Positions 48,395-57,538 of a stretch of 64,000 nucleotides of DNA are shown here, piece by piece. The notes under the pieces are model-generated. The model saw only the letters and a program-made list of their open reading frames with translations. It made no database searches and was not told where the DNA came from. Origin of the DNA: Lacimicrobium alkaliphilum (GTDB lineage: Bacteria > Pseudomonadota > Gammaproteobacteria > Enterobacterales > Alteromonadaceae). The stretch lies in NCBI RefSeq assembly GCF_002591895.1, contig NZ_NISX01000004.1, forward strand, positions 124,001 through 188,000, in the 5' to 3' direction. Position 1 is the first letter of the stretch. Each line of letters opens with the position of its first letter. A program made the translations under genes and the position numbers.

Positions 48395-49051
48395 CTATTT
48401 CAGATATCCGTGCTGAGCCAGAAAGGCCATATCGATCTCTTTACCTGAATCAGCGGCCTTATCACCGAGCATCAATCGTTCGAGGTAGCGGGCAATCACA
48501 TCCACTTCCAGATTCACTTTGCTGCCCTGGCGATACGTGCCAATATTGGTTTCCTGCATAGTATGTGGCACCAGGGTGAGCATAAATTTGGCGCCATCCA
48601 CCTGATTGATGGTCAGGCTGACTCCATCCACAGTGATAGAGCCCTTCTGTGCTATATATTTGGCCAGGGCATCGGGTGCTTTGACCCAAATCTCCCAGGC
48701 CCGGCCCTTTTCGCCAATTGACAGCACCTCGCCAAGGCCATCTACATGCCCACTGACAATGTGGCCACCGAATCGGGTCGAGGCAAGCATCGCCTTCTCC
48801 AGATTAACCACCTGACCCACTTTAGCCTCTGCGAAACCAGAACGGCGCAGTGTTTCAGTGGACAGATCTGCCACAAACTGATTTTGTGAAAATTCTACCA
48901 CGGTAAGACATACACCGTTGGTGGCAATACTGTCGCCTAATGCGACATCGGTCATATCCAGTTTGCCTGTACTTAACGTCAGACGTACGTCCCCCCCCAC
49001 TGGGGTGATGGCCTGGATTTTACCGGTCGCTTCAATTATGCCTGTAAACAC
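48395..49051 (-). CDS. ribC: Riboflavin synthase (alpha subunit)
   Basis: A 218-residue trimeric enzyme that dismutates two lumazines to riboflavin. Two lumazine-binding repeats are visible: MFTGIIEATGKI with NGVCLTVVEF in the first (1-97), and FGGHIVSGHVDGLGEV with DGVSLTINQVDG in the second (98-195). It starts three bases after ribD ends, in the nrdR-ribD-ribC-ribBX run. No FMN riboswitch motif is seen in the 78-base gap before ribBX. Confidence 0.97.
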   Translation of the reverse strand: MFTGIIEATGKIQAITPVGGDVRLTLSTGKLDMTDVALGDSIATNGVCLTVVEFSQNQFVADLSTETLRRSGFAEAKVGQVVNLEKAMLASTRFGGHIVSGHVDGLGEVLSIGEKGRAWEIWVKAPDALAKYIAQKGSITVDGVSLTINQVDGAKFMLTLVPHTMQETNIGTYRQGSKVNLEVDVIARYLERLMLGDKAADSGKEIDMAFLAQHGYLK

Positions 49052-49054
49052 GGC

Positions 49055-50188
49055 TTACCTCTGTTGCGTTGTCAGGTTCTGATAACAGACCCTGGCTGTA
49101 AGTTTAATATCATCGCCCAACATCCTGACATCCAGCAAATTCAGATTTGTGGCCTGATCCATATGACTCAGGCTGGGCATCAGGGCCATTCCTTTGGCTT
49201 TATCCCCCATCAGTTTGGGTGCCTGGTAGAGTACCAGTTCATCTACCAGCTTATGTTCCAGCATTGCCCCGGCCAGCGCCGCGCCAGCCTCGACCCAGAG
49301 ATTATTAATACCACGCTGTGCCAGATGCACCATCAGTGCAGGCAGAGATACTCTTGGCTTTTTATCCTGGCATTGCCACTGATAGACATTGCGGGGATAC
49401 ATATGGGGACTGGGGCGCTTATTGGCAAGTAAAATATCGCCTTCGAGAGAAAACAGCCGGTGCCCGGGTGTTAACTGATTTTTACTGTCAACGATAATCC
49501 TTAAGGGCTGACGGGGAACGCCTTCAATACCAAGTTCTGCAGCGCTCAGGCGCATATTCAGACTGGGGTCGTCTATCAGCACTGTGCCGGAACCGGTCAG
49601 CAGCGCACAGCTTTTTGCCCGGTGGCGCTGCACATCCAGCCGGGCCGCTTCACCGGTGATCCATTGGCTGTGGCCATTGGCCATGGCTGTTTTTCCATCC
49701 AGACTGGCGGCCAGTTTCAATGTGACAAAAGGCCGGCCATGCTGAGTACGGCAGAAAAAACCACGGTTCAGAGCTTTTGCCTGCTCTCGCATTAGCCCAA
49801 CTGCGGTATTGATACCGGCCTTTTGTAACATCGCCAGCCCCTGGCCCGCCACCTGAGGATTCGGATCCGGAACGGCGGCCACTACCTTGCTCACACCTGC
49901 GTCAATTAATGCCTGTGCGCAAGGTGGAGTTCGCCCATAGTGACTGCAGGGCTCCAGAGTCACATAGGCTATAGCGCCTCTGGCTTTATCAGCGGCTTCG
50001 CGCAGAGCATAGACTTCAGCATGGGGCTCACCGGCTCGTTGATGTGCCCCCCTACCGACAATATTCCCCTGATGATCGACAATCACACACCCCACCATCG
50101 GATTAGGTGAAACGGTGTAGCGCCCCTGACCGGCCAGCTTCAGAGCCAGAGCCATCATCTGATGATCCTGGCGGGAAAATTCAGCCAT
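49055..50188 (-). CDS. ribD: Bifunctional diaminohydroxyphosphoribosylaminopyrimidine deaminase / 5-amino-6-(5-phosphoribosylamino)uracil reductase
   Basis: A 377-residue bifunctional riboflavin enzyme. The zinc deaminase site is HAEVYAL (His56, Glu58) plus [11 protein letters not shown] (Cys81, Cys90). The C-terminal reductase domain (from about 150) begins [21 protein letters not shown]. The frame is open to 50230, but the ATG at 50188, which overlaps the nrdR stop by eight bases, fits homologues. Followed three bases later by ribC. Confidence 0.96.
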   Translation of the reverse strand: MAEFSRQDHQMMALALKLAGQGRYTVSPNPMVGCVIVDHQGNIVGRGAHQRAGEPHAEVYALREAADKARGAIAYVTLEPCSHYGRTPPCAQALIDAGVSKVVAAVPDPNPQVAGQGLAMLQKAGINTAVGLMREQAKALNRGFFCRTQHGRPFVTLKLAASLDGKTAMANGHSQWITGEAARLDVQRHRAKSCALLTGSGTVLIDDPSLNMRLSAAELGIEGVPRQPLRIIVDSKNQLTPGHRLFSLEGDILLANKRPSPHMYPRNVYQWQCQDKKPRVSLPALMVHLAQRGINNLWVEAGAALAGAMLEHKLVDELVLYQAPKLMGDKAKGMALMPSLSHMDQATNLNLLDVRMLGDDIKLTARVCYQNLTTQQR

Positions 50189-50681
50189 GGTTGTCAGACC
50201 CTTCCGGACCTTTTTTATCATTGTGACCATTGAGATCGCCTAACCGGGCAATCTCCTCACCGAATTCCCTAATGTCTTCAAAAGAGCGGTAAACGGAGGC
50301 AAAACGCACATAAGCTACTTTATCCAGCTCTTTTAGCGCATTCATTATCACATTACCGATAAACTGACTTCCCAGCTCCCGCTCACCGGTAGCACGAAGC
50401 TCAGATTTGATCCGGTTAATGCTTTTCTCCACCTGTTCGGTACTGATAGGGCGCTTCTCCAGCGCCCGCTGCAAACCGGCCCGGAGTTTTTCTTCATTAA
50501 AAGGCTCGCGGGAACCATCGCGCTTTACCACTTTGGGCATCACCAGCTCCGCCGCTTCAAAGGTGGTAAAGCGCTCGTGGCATTTAAGACATTCACGACG
50601 GCGACGTATCTGATGTCCGTCGGCCACCAGCCGCGAATCGATGACTTTGGTTTCCTGTTCAGAGCAAAAGGGACAAAACAT
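50181..50681 (-). CDS. nrdR: Transcriptional repressor NrdR
   Basis: A 166-residue repressor of ribonucleotide reductase genes that senses dATP/ATP. The N-terminal zinc ribbon has Cys3, Cys6, Cys31 and Cys34 (CPFC...CLKC), followed by [26 protein letters not shown] and the ATP-cone domain to about residue 140. The ATG has GGAGGAATT before it (minus strand), a strong ribosome-binding site. It is first in the riboflavin run. A 135-base gap upstream holds no other gene. Confidence 0.97.
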   Translation of the reverse strand: MFCPFCSEQETKVIDSRLVADGHQIRRRRECLKCHERFTTFEAAELVMPKVVKRDGSREPFNEEKLRAGLQRALEKRPISTEQVEKSINRIKSELRATGERELGSQFIGNVIMNALKELDKVAYVRFASVYRSFEDIREFGEEIARLGDLNGHNDKKGPEGSDNHG

Positions 50682-50816
50682 AATTCCTCCGGGTCAGGAG
50701 CATAAAAAGAGTGGTTTGTAGTTGAAAGCCGAAAAAGAAGGGGTAATTTAGCAAAAAAATGACAGGCCGAACAGTCACAAAGCTAAGCGATGAGGGTGTC
50801 CGGTATCTCGTCCTGA

Positions 50817-51113
50817 TCAATTGAGTCCGGCACTTCTCAGGTGGATAATGTGGTTGACCGTTCCAAACGTATCCAGAGTGCGTTGACGGATGTGGATGAA
50901 GCCGTCGGTCAGACCAATGATATGATCTATCAGATTGCCACAGCCACCGGAGAGCAAAGCAGCGTAGTAGATGAAATAAATCGCAATATCACCCGGCTGA
51001 ATGGCCTGTCCCAGCAAAGTGTAGAGATTGTCGGCGACACCAACAAGGTAGCTGAGGATATTGCTACTATGGCAAAAGGCCTGAACACCAATGTCGGGCG
51101 CTTTAAAGTCTAA
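50817..51113 (+). pseudogene. Relic of a methyl-accepting chemotaxis protein gene (C-terminal end only)
   Basis: The frame from 50817 to the TAA at 51113 encodes SIESGTSQVDNVVDRSKRIQ then ALTDVDEAVGQTNDMIYQIATATGEQSSVVDEINRNITRLNGLSQ, the last 95 or so residues of an MCP signalling domain after the hairpin tip. A stop codon (50814-50816) precedes it in frame and nothing upstream encodes sensor, membrane or HAMP regions. GTG 50841 could start a 90-residue piece, but without the hairpin tip it could not bind CheA. I call it a truncated remnant. Its stop overlaps the convergent gene by four bases. Confidence 0.82.
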
Positions 51114-52309
51114 GGTGTGTTTATCTTTGGCGTATTAAGCAGCAGTTTCTCGATCTGTAGCCCAACGATCAGCACGCCGCTTCCCTGCTGTGTTGGCAGC
51201 CGGTAACTGACATGGGCAAGAAACTCCGAAACTGAATCATCAAACTTCAACGCGCTGACCCGAAAGTGTCGGCCTGACAGTCCGGTTATTTTGCTTTCAT
51301 CGCCTTGCCAGTAATCGCTGGTGGGGCGTGACATCGCCAGCAATTCACCATTTTCTGTGGTTAACATAATTTCCCGGATAACATCGGCTTGTGCCTCCAT
51401 GGCCGTTAATACCTGGCTTAATGGATTACCAAGAATATCGCCAATCAGGTGGTACTCCTGTGAGGCCAGTTCCTGCGCCCATAGTGTTTCTGTCTGCACG
51501 ATGGCCGCTTCGCTCATGGGCCGGTGTTCTGACAGATATTTCGCTGCCCGAGGCAGGAACTGCTCAGGCAGAGCAGCGATCACATCGTTGGCAACAAAAT
51601 TTACAGCAGTGTTCTGTTGAGACTCAGATAACCGGGTTACCCGGGGATTACAATGGCTGATTTGACGATTAAATTGCGTCATGAAATCAGGATGTAACCT
51701 GGCCACTTCCAGAGAGAAACTGACGGTCTTGGCGGCAAAGCGAACAAAACTGTGCGCTATATCGACATCGCTGCCAGCCAGTAACAAACTCACTCTGTTG
51801 CGATCGGCAACAAAATAATCGAATCTGTCGCCGGCAAACTGAGCCAGCAACTGATGTAAATCCGGTGCCTGCATATAAGGCTCCTGCCCTTGCTCTATCA
51901 GCCAATGCTCGATATCACTGCCTCTGACCACTCCGAGTCTGTCGTAAGCTGCCTGCCCCGGATTTTTCTTCTGATAACGATACCAATGCTCCAGCGTCAC
52001 GGGTTGTGAGCGCAAAGATTGGGTTACTTCCGAAGGTGAGGTAAAAAAGACACCGTCAATATTGCCCCGTTCCAGTTCTCTTTTCGCCCTGGCCCAGGGC
52101 AGCATCAGGATTTCACTTTTCACGCCAAGATTTGCAAGTACGCACAGCACCACTTTGGTGGCCTGTAATTCCTGCTCGGTGCGATGAATATATTCCCCCG
52201 ACACCCTGCTATGGGTGGCCAGTACCAGTGACTCAGGTTGAGCATAAGACGAGGGAATAGAAAACAGAGAAGCAATAAAAAACAGAAGCTTAGACAGAAT
52301 CCTTTCCAC
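51110..52309 (-). CDS. Periplasmic binding-protein-like (SBP family 3) protein with C-terminal extension
   Basis: An exported protein of about 399 residues. Signal peptide ERILSKLLFFIASLFSIPSSYA. Residues about 25-245 follow the pattern of transporter-less solute-binding family 3 proteins: LVLATHSRVSGEYIH, VKSEILMLPWARAKRELERGNIDGVFFTSP. The remaining 150 residues are not recognised; they hold VLTAMEAQADVIREIMLTTENGELLAMSRPT, suggestive of a PDC/Cache-like sensor fragment. GGAGGT lies directly against ATG 52315 and at ideal spacing from GTG 52309, so I prefer GTG; the frame is open to 52396. Its neighbour is an MCP relic, which hints at a former chemosensory locus. Function unknown. Confidence 0.72.
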   Translation of the reverse strand: MERILSKLLFFIASLFSIPSSYAQPESLVLATHSRVSGEYIHRTEQELQATKVVLCVLANLGVKSEILMLPWARAKRELERGNIDGVFFTSPSEVTQSLRSQPVTLEHWYRYQKKNPGQAAYDRLGVVRGSDIEHWLIEQGQEPYMQAPDLHQLLAQFAGDRFDYFVADRNRVSLLLAGSDVDIAHSFVRFAAKTVSFSLEVARLHPDFMTQFNRQISHCNPRVTRLSESQQNTAVNFVANDVIAALPEQFLPRAAKYLSEHRPMSEAAIVQTETLWAQELASQEYHLIGDILGNPLSQVLTAMEAQADVIREIMLTTENGELLAMSRPTSDYWQGDESKITGLSGRHFRVSALKFDDSVSEFLAHVSYRLPTQQGSGVLIVGLQIEKLLLNTPKINTP

Positions 52310-52365
52310 AATCATACCTCCATGGCGAAAAATCAGAATCGATAACGTTAGTGTAGCCCAAAAAG

Positions 52366-52394
52366 CAAAAACGCAGCCTGAGCTGCGTTTTTTC
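52366..52394. terminator. Bidirectional intrinsic terminator between glyA and the binding-protein gene
   Basis: AAAAACGCAGC, loop CTGA, GCTGCGTTTTTT: six perfect GC-rich pairs plus A-T pairs, T-runs on both strands. It follows the glyA stop by 23 bases. Confidence 0.87.
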
Positions 52395-52417
52395 AAAACC
52401 TAAGGTCGGTGACCGTA

Positions 52418-53674
52418 TCAGGCATATACCGGAAAGGTTTCACATAAGGCCAGGACTTCGCTGCGAACACGCTTTTCTACTGATTCGTCTCCAAGGTTAT
52501 CCAGAACTTCACAAATCCAGGTTGCCACCTGCGCGGCCTGTTCTTCTTTGAAGCCGCGACGGGTAATGGCCGGTGTACCGATACGCAGACCACTGGTCAC
52601 AAAAGGTGAACGGGGGTCGTTAGGCACCGAGTTTTTATTCACAGTGATATTCGAACGCCCCAACGCCGCGTCAGCGTCTTTACCGGTGATATCTTTGTCG
52701 ATCAGATCGAGCAGAAACAAGTGATTCTCAGTGCCACCGGATACAATCTTGTAACCCCGCTCCTGCATCACCGAAACCATCGCTTTGGCATTTTTAACTA
52801 CCTGCTGCTGATAAGTCTTAAACTCTGGCTCCAGGGCTTCTTTGAAAGCCACAGCTTTGGCGGCAATCACATGGCACAGCGGGCCACCCTGGTTACCGGG
52901 GAATACTGAGCTGTTCAGTTTTTTGTAGATATCTTCGTCACCACAGGATGACAGAATCAGACCGCCACGAGGCCCTGCAAGGGTTTTATGGGTAGTGGTG
53001 GTCACAACATGGGCGTGGGGCAGCGGATTCGGATAAATGCCAGCAGCAATCAGACCGGCAACGTGTGCCATGTCCACTAACAAATACGCACCAACCTTAT
53101 CGGCGATAGCACGGAATTTTGACCAGTCCATTATTCCGGAATAGGCTGAGAAACCGGCGATAATCATCTTAGGTTTGTGCTCAAGGGCCAAGGCTTCGAC
53201 CTGAGCATAATCCACTTCCCCGGTTTCTTCATTTAAGCCGTATTGTACCGCGTTATAGGTCTTGCCGGAAAAGCTCACTTTAGCGCCGTGGGTCAGGTGG
53301 CCACCATGAGCCAGACTCATCCCAAGCACCGTATCATTTGCATTGAGCAGCGCCATAAATACCGCAGAGTTGGCCTGAGAGCCTGAGTGTGGCTGCACAT
53401 TAGCGTAATCGGCACCGAACAATTGTTTGGCCCGTTCAATGGCCAGATCTTCGGCAACATCCACATACTCACAACCACCATAATAGCGTTTGTGGGGGTA
53501 ACCTTCTGCGTATTTGTTGGTCAGCTGGGAACCCTGCGCTTCCAGTACTCTGGGGCTGCAATAGTTCTCTGATGCGATCAGCTCAATATGCTCTTCCTGA
53601 CGTTTCGTCTCTTTATCAATGGCTTGCCATAATTCAGGATCAAAATCGGCAATATTCATATCACGTGAAAGCAT
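52418..53674 (-). CDS. glyA: Serine hydroxymethyltransferase
   Basis: A 418-residue PLP enzyme interconverting serine and glycine with tetrahydrofolate, the main one-carbon source. Visible are [20 protein letters not shown] near residues 30-49, [36 protein letters not shown], and the PLP-lysine motif [16 protein letters not shown]. It ends in a strong terminator and is divergent from ettA across 196 bases. No glycine riboswitch is seen. Confidence 0.98.
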   Translation of the reverse strand: MLSRDMNIADFDPELWQAIDKETKRQEEHIELIASENYCSPRVLEAQGSQLTNKYAEGYPHKRYYGGCEYVDVAEDLAIERAKQLFGADYANVQPHSGSQANSAVFMALLNANDTVLGMSLAHGGHLTHGAKVSFSGKTYNAVQYGLNEETGEVDYAQVEALALEHKPKMIIAGFSAYSGIMDWSKFRAIADKVGAYLLVDMAHVAGLIAAGIYPNPLPHAHVVTTTTHKTLAGPRGGLILSSCGDEDIYKKLNSSVFPGNQGGPLCHVIAAKAVAFKEALEPEFKTYQQQVVKNAKAMVSVMQERGYKIVSGGTENHLFLLDLIDKDITGKDADAALGRSNITVNKNSVPNDPRSPFVTSGLRIGTPAITRRGFKEEQAAQVATWICEVLDNLGDESVEKRVRSEVLALCETFPVYA

Positions 53675-53870
53675 CGTCTCTCCTCGGGTGTTGTGCGGCT
53701 ACTAATGTACTGGGAAAAAAGAGGCCACATTCTAGCCGTTTTCCCGTTAAAGTACAGTCTCTGTCGGTAATAGGATCGCTTAATTGCAGACAGACTTAGC
53801 TTTTAACCCTGATGCTAACTGGTTTAGAATAGCCAGCCATAACACCTCCTAAACAGATATAAGAGAATCT

Positions 53871-55538
53871 ATGTCGCAATACGTCTATACCATGCACAGA
53901 GTGGGTAAGATTGTTCCGCCCAAACGTCAGATCCTTAAAGATATTTCCCTGAGCTTTTTCCCTGGCGCCAAGATCGGCGTACTGGGCTTAAATGGCGCAG
54001 GTAAATCAACTTTGCTGCGAATAATGGCCGGACTGGACACAGAAATTGAAGGTGAGGCCAGACCCCAGCCAGGCATTAATATCGGCTACCTGCCTCAGGA
54101 GCCGAAACTTGATGAGAGCAAAGATGTCCGTGGCAATGTGGAAGAAGCCTTTGCCGATGTGGTGCATGCACTCAAACGTCTGGACGAAGTCTATGCGGCT
54201 TACGCCGAAGAAAATGCCGACTTCGATGCGCTGGCCAAAGAGCAGGGTGAACTGGAAGCGGTGATTCAGGCCAAAGACGGCCACAATCTGGATTATGCTC
54301 TGGAGCGCGCTGCCGATGCGCTGCGTCTGCCCCCCTGGGATGCCGAAGTCAGCAAGCTTTCCGGGGGTGAACGCCGCCGTGTAGCACTGTGCAGGTTATT
54401 GCTGGAAAAACCTGACATGTTGCTGCTCGATGAACCGACAAACCACCTGGATGCGGAATCTGTGGCCTGGCTTGAGCGATTTCTGCATGATTATGAAGGC
54501 ACTGTCGTGGCAATTACCCATGACCGTTACTTCCTCGATAATGTCGCGGGCTGGATCCTCGAACTCGACCGTGGCCAGGGGATTCCGTGGGAAGGCAATT
54601 ACTCATCCTGGCTGGAGCAAAAAGATCAGCGCCTGCAACAGGAAGAACGTAGCGAACAGGCTCGTCAACGCTCTATTAAACAGGAACTTGAGTGGGTACG
54701 CACCAACCCCAAAGGTCGCCAGGCTAAGAGCAAATCCCGCCTCTCACGCTTTGAAGAGTTGTCCAATACCGACTATCAGAAGCGCAACGAAACCAATGAG
54801 CTGTTTATTCCGCCCGGAGAGCGTCTCGGAGACAAGGTCATTGATGTAGAGCACCTGAATAAGTCTTACGGTGACAGGCAATTGATCGATGATCTCAGCT
54901 TTAACGTGCCCAAAGGGGCGATTGTCGGCATTATCGGCCCCAACGGTGCCGGTAAATCTACCCTGTTCAGGATGCTCAGCGGTGAAGAACAGCCCGACAG
55001 TGGCACCATCAGTCTTGGTGAAACGGTCAAGCTGGCCAGCGTGGATCAGTTCCGCGATCACCTCGATGGCGACAAAACGGTATGGCAGCAGATCTCAGAC
55101 GGCCAGGATATACTCCGTATCGGCAACTTTGAAGTAAACAGCCGCGCCTACGTCAGTCGCTTTAACTTCAAAGGCAATGATCAGCAAAAATACATCAAAG
55201 ATCTCTCTGGTGGTGAGCGCAACCGGGTGCATCTTGCCGAGCTGCTTAAAGCCGGTGGCAATGTATTGTTACTTGATGAACCCACCAATGATCTGGATGT
55301 GGAAACCCTGCGGGCCCTGGAAGAAGCACTGCTGGAATTCCCCGGCTGTGCCATGGTGATCTCGCACGATCGCTGGTTCCTCGACCGGGTGGCCACCCAT
55401 ATTCTCGATTACCGGGATGAAGGCAAGGTCAACTTCTACGAAGGCAACTACAACGACTACGAAACCTGGCTCAAAGAAAACTTTGGTAAGGACGTCGTTG
55501 AACCCCACCGTCTTAAGTATAAAAAAATAGCGAAATAA
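53871..55538 (+). CDS. ettA: Energy-dependent translational throttle protein EttA (ABC-F ATPase)
   Basis: An ABC-F protein of 555 residues that binds the ribosomal E site and gates the first elongation cycle by ADP/ATP ratio. Two ATPase domains: Walker A GLNGAGKST near 39-47 and GPNGAGKST near 355-363, signatures LSGGERRRVALCRLL and LSGGERNRVHLAELL, and Walker B LLLDEPTN in both. Between them lies the P-site tRNA interaction linker (QEERSEQARQRSIKQELEWVR near 262). MSQYVYTMHRVGKIVPPKR is the EttA start. The last 12 codons recur 160 bases downstream (see the relic at 55660). Confidence 0.97.
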   Translation: MSQYVYTMHRVGKIVPPKRQILKDISLSFFPGAKIGVLGLNGAGKSTLLRIMAGLDTEIEGEARPQPGINIGYLPQEPKLDESKDVRGNVEEAFADVVHALKRLDEVYAAYAEENADFDALAKEQGELEAVIQAKDGHNLDYALERAADALRLPPWDAEVSKLSGGERRRVALCRLLLEKPDMLLLDEPTNHLDAESVAWLERFLHDYEGTVVAITHDRYFLDNVAGWILELDRGQGIPWEGNYSSWLEQKDQRLQQEERSEQARQRSIKQELEWVRTNPKGRQAKSKSRLSRFEELSNTDYQKRNETNELFIPPGERLGDKVIDVEHLNKSYGDRQLIDDLSFNVPKGAIVGIIGPNGAGKSTLFRMLSGEEQPDSGTISLGETVKLASVDQFRDHLDGDKTVWQQISDGQDILRIGNFEVNSRAYVSRFNFKGNDQQKYIKDLSGGERNRVHLAELLKAGGNVLLLDEPTNDLDVETLRALEEALLEFPGCAMVISHDRWFLDRVATHILDYRDEGKVNFYEGNYNDYETWLKENFGKDVVEPHRLKYKKIAK

Positions 55539-55551
55539 AGGTTCAACGACC

Positions 55552-55612
55552 GGAGGCAGGATGCCTCCCCTTTCCGCAGGAAAGTAAACAAATTCAGGCT
55601 CCGCCTGATTTT
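55552..55612 (+). terminator. Hairpins after ettA, the last with a T-run
   Basis: Three stem-loops in a row: GGAGGC/GCCTCC with loop AGGAT (55552-55568), CTTTCC/GGAAAG, and TCAGGC, loop TCC, GCCTGA followed by TTTT (55594-55612). The last is the likely ettA terminator. The first belongs to the conserved-loop hairpin family. Confidence 0.6.
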
Positions 55613-55659
55613 GTGGTTTAAACCGCGGAGCAGGATGCGCAGCGGTTGATCAAAGGTCC

Positions 55660-55698
55660 GAGCCGCATAGACTTAAGTACAAAAAAATCAGCAAATAA
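55660..55698 (+). pseudogene. Second copy of the ettA 3' end (12 codons plus stop)
   Basis: Bases 55660-55698 encode EPHRLKYKKISK and a TAA stop; ettA itself ends EPHRLKYKKIAK. Of the 12 codons six differ synonymously (GAA/GAG, CCC/CCG, CAC/CAT, CGT/AGA, TAT/TAC, ATA/ATC) and one is a replacement (GCG to AGC). The bases after both stops also resemble each other (GGTTCAACGA versus GGCTCGACAA, then a hairpin with AGGAT or ATGGAT loop). Nothing upstream continues the match. It is a relic of another ettA allele or a duplicated tail. Confidence 0.8.
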
Positions 55699-55734
55699 GG
55701 CTCGACAAACTCAGGGCATGGATGCCGAGATTTA

Positions 55735-55810
55735 CCGCAGAGTCGCAGAGTTCGCGGAGAAAGAAGAATGCCTTTCATCCTCTGCGCCCTCCGCGACTCC
55801 GCGGTGAAAG
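55735..55810. repeat. Variant of the accacagagg inverted repeat
   Basis: Begins ACCGCAGAGTCGCAGAG and ends CCGCGACTCCGCGGTGAA; the arms pair with A-to-G type paired changes relative to the accacagagg copies. It lies between the ettA relic and the 702-bp duplication. Confidence 0.65.
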
Positions 55811-55837
55811 GTCTTTTTCTGTGGGGTGAAAAAGTCG

Positions 55838-57377
55838 CTGGATTCCCGCCAACAACATGCGGGAAAGACATTCAGTCATGCCCGAGTGCTGTTATCGGGC
55901 ATGTCCAGCACCTTTGACAGCACGGTGTTATTGAACAGCGCATTGCTAATTCAATGGATGCTGGGCATCCAGCGCCCTTTTAGAAAGGCCTAATTAACCA
56001 CAGAGACACCCCGCACCTTTGCTTTTAGTTCAACAGTATTACCTTCCAGAAACAGTTAAGCAAAGGGGCTGGGCAGGCAGAGAACACAGAGGTATGAAAG
56101 GTTTAGCCCCTTTACTTCCCCCGTCGTGCCGGGTTTATCCAGCAGCCTTTGACCACTCGATGTGATTGGTTAGCACGCTGTTTATTCAAAGGTTGCCGGG
56201 CTTGATCCGGTACCTTTATCATACAGCTGAATAGTTATCCCTTTCTGCACGGCTGGCTTTGCGAGATCCTGATTTTCATCAGGATGACGGGGTAGCCTGC
56301 AAGGAGCGGATTGCGGGATCAATATGCCCCGTATTCCGCTTCGCTTTATACGGGCTACGACTGCTGGCGAATAAATTCGCCCCTACAACTCAGCGTTCTC
56401 TGCGCCTCTGCGAGATCTTTATGAATTTTTAATGATCTCGCAGAGACGCAGGGGCGCTGAGATATAAAGACCTTCTATATTTCTGTATATACGTGATGAA
56501 GGAGTTTCTGTCCTTTAGTACATGTTAGTCGCAAAGACACTGGATTCCCGCCAACAACATGCGGGAAAGACATTCAGTCATGCCCGAGTGCTGTTATCGG
56601 GCATGTCCAGCACCTTTGACAGCACGGTGTTATTGAACAGCGCATTGCTAATTCAATGGATGCTGGGCATCCAGCGCCCTTTTAGAAAGGCCTAATTAAC
56701 CACAGAGACACCCCGCACCTTTGCTTTTAGTTCAACAGTATTACCTTCCAGAAACAGTTAAGCAAAGGGGCTGGGCAGGCAGAGAACACAGAGGTATGAA
56801 AGGTTTAGCCCCTTTACTTCCCCCGTCGTGCCGGGTTTATCCAGCAGCCTTTGACCACTCGATGTGATTGGTTAGCACGCTGTTTATTCAAAGGTTGCCG
56901 GGCTTGATCCGGTACCTTTATCATACAGCTGAATAGTTATCCCTTTCTGCACGGCTGGCTTTGCGAGATCCTGATTTTCATCAGGATGACGGGGTAGCCT
57001 GCAAGGAGCGGATTGCGGGATCAATATGCCCCGTATTCCGCTTCGCTTTATACGGGCTACGACTGCTGGCGAATAAATTCGCCCCTACAACTCAGCGTTC
57101 TCTGCGCCTCTGCGAGATCTTTATGAATTTTTAATGATCTCGCAGAGACGCAGGGGCGCTGAGATATAAAGACCTTCTATATTTCTGTATATACGTGATG
57201 AAGGAGTTTCTGTCCTTTAGTACATGTTAGTCGCAAAGACACTGGATTCCCGCCAACAACATGCGGGAAAGACATTCAGTCATGCCCGAGTGCTGTTATC
57301 GGGCATGTCCAGCACCTTTGACAGCACGGTGTTATTGAACAGCGCATTGCTAATTCAATGGATGCTGGGCATCCAGC
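55838..57377. repeat. Exact 702-bp tandem duplication plus 136-bp partial third copy
   Basis: CTGGATTCCCGCCAACAACA starts at 55838, 56540 and 57242, exactly 702 bp apart. Copies 1 and 2 (55838-56539, 56540-57241) look identical throughout by eye. The third stops matching after CATCCAGC at 57377. So three 136-bp elements bracket two identical 566-bp segments. The unit is a mosaic of common intergenic pieces: accacagagg, gccgggcttgatccgg, ccccgtattccgcttcgc and a large hairpin around TCTGCGAGATC/GATCTCGCAGA. No gene of credible coding character lies in the 2168-bp gap 55539-57706. Confidence 0.95.
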
Positions 57378-57399
57378 AGCCTTTGAAAAAGATAAGATT

Positions 57400-57466
57400 A
57401 ACCACAGAGGGTTGAAAGGTTTAACCCCTTCACATCTCTGTGCCCTCCGTGCCTCTGTGGTAAACA
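57400..57466. repeat. Short accacagagg inverted repeat
   Basis: ACCACAGAGGG at the left and CCTCTGTGGT at the right, with CTCTGTGCCCTCCGTG as in the 47088 copy but a shortened left arm (the GCACGGAGAACACAG part is missing). Lies between the tandem duplication and the terminator at 57512. Confidence 0.7.
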
Positions 57467-57511
57467 TTTCTTTTCGTGTCTGGTCTGTAGAGCTACATGA
57501 ACGTGGCGCAC

Positions 57512-57538
57512 AAAAAAACCGCCATCAGGCGGTTTTTT
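57512..57538. terminator. Bidirectional terminator between the repeat island and rplI
   Basis: Seven A residues, CCGCC, loop ATCA, GGCGG, six T residues. For rplI (minus strand) it is the first good terminator, about 170 bases after the stop, with the 57539 repeat lying in between, in the 3' untranslated region. Confidence 0.87.
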
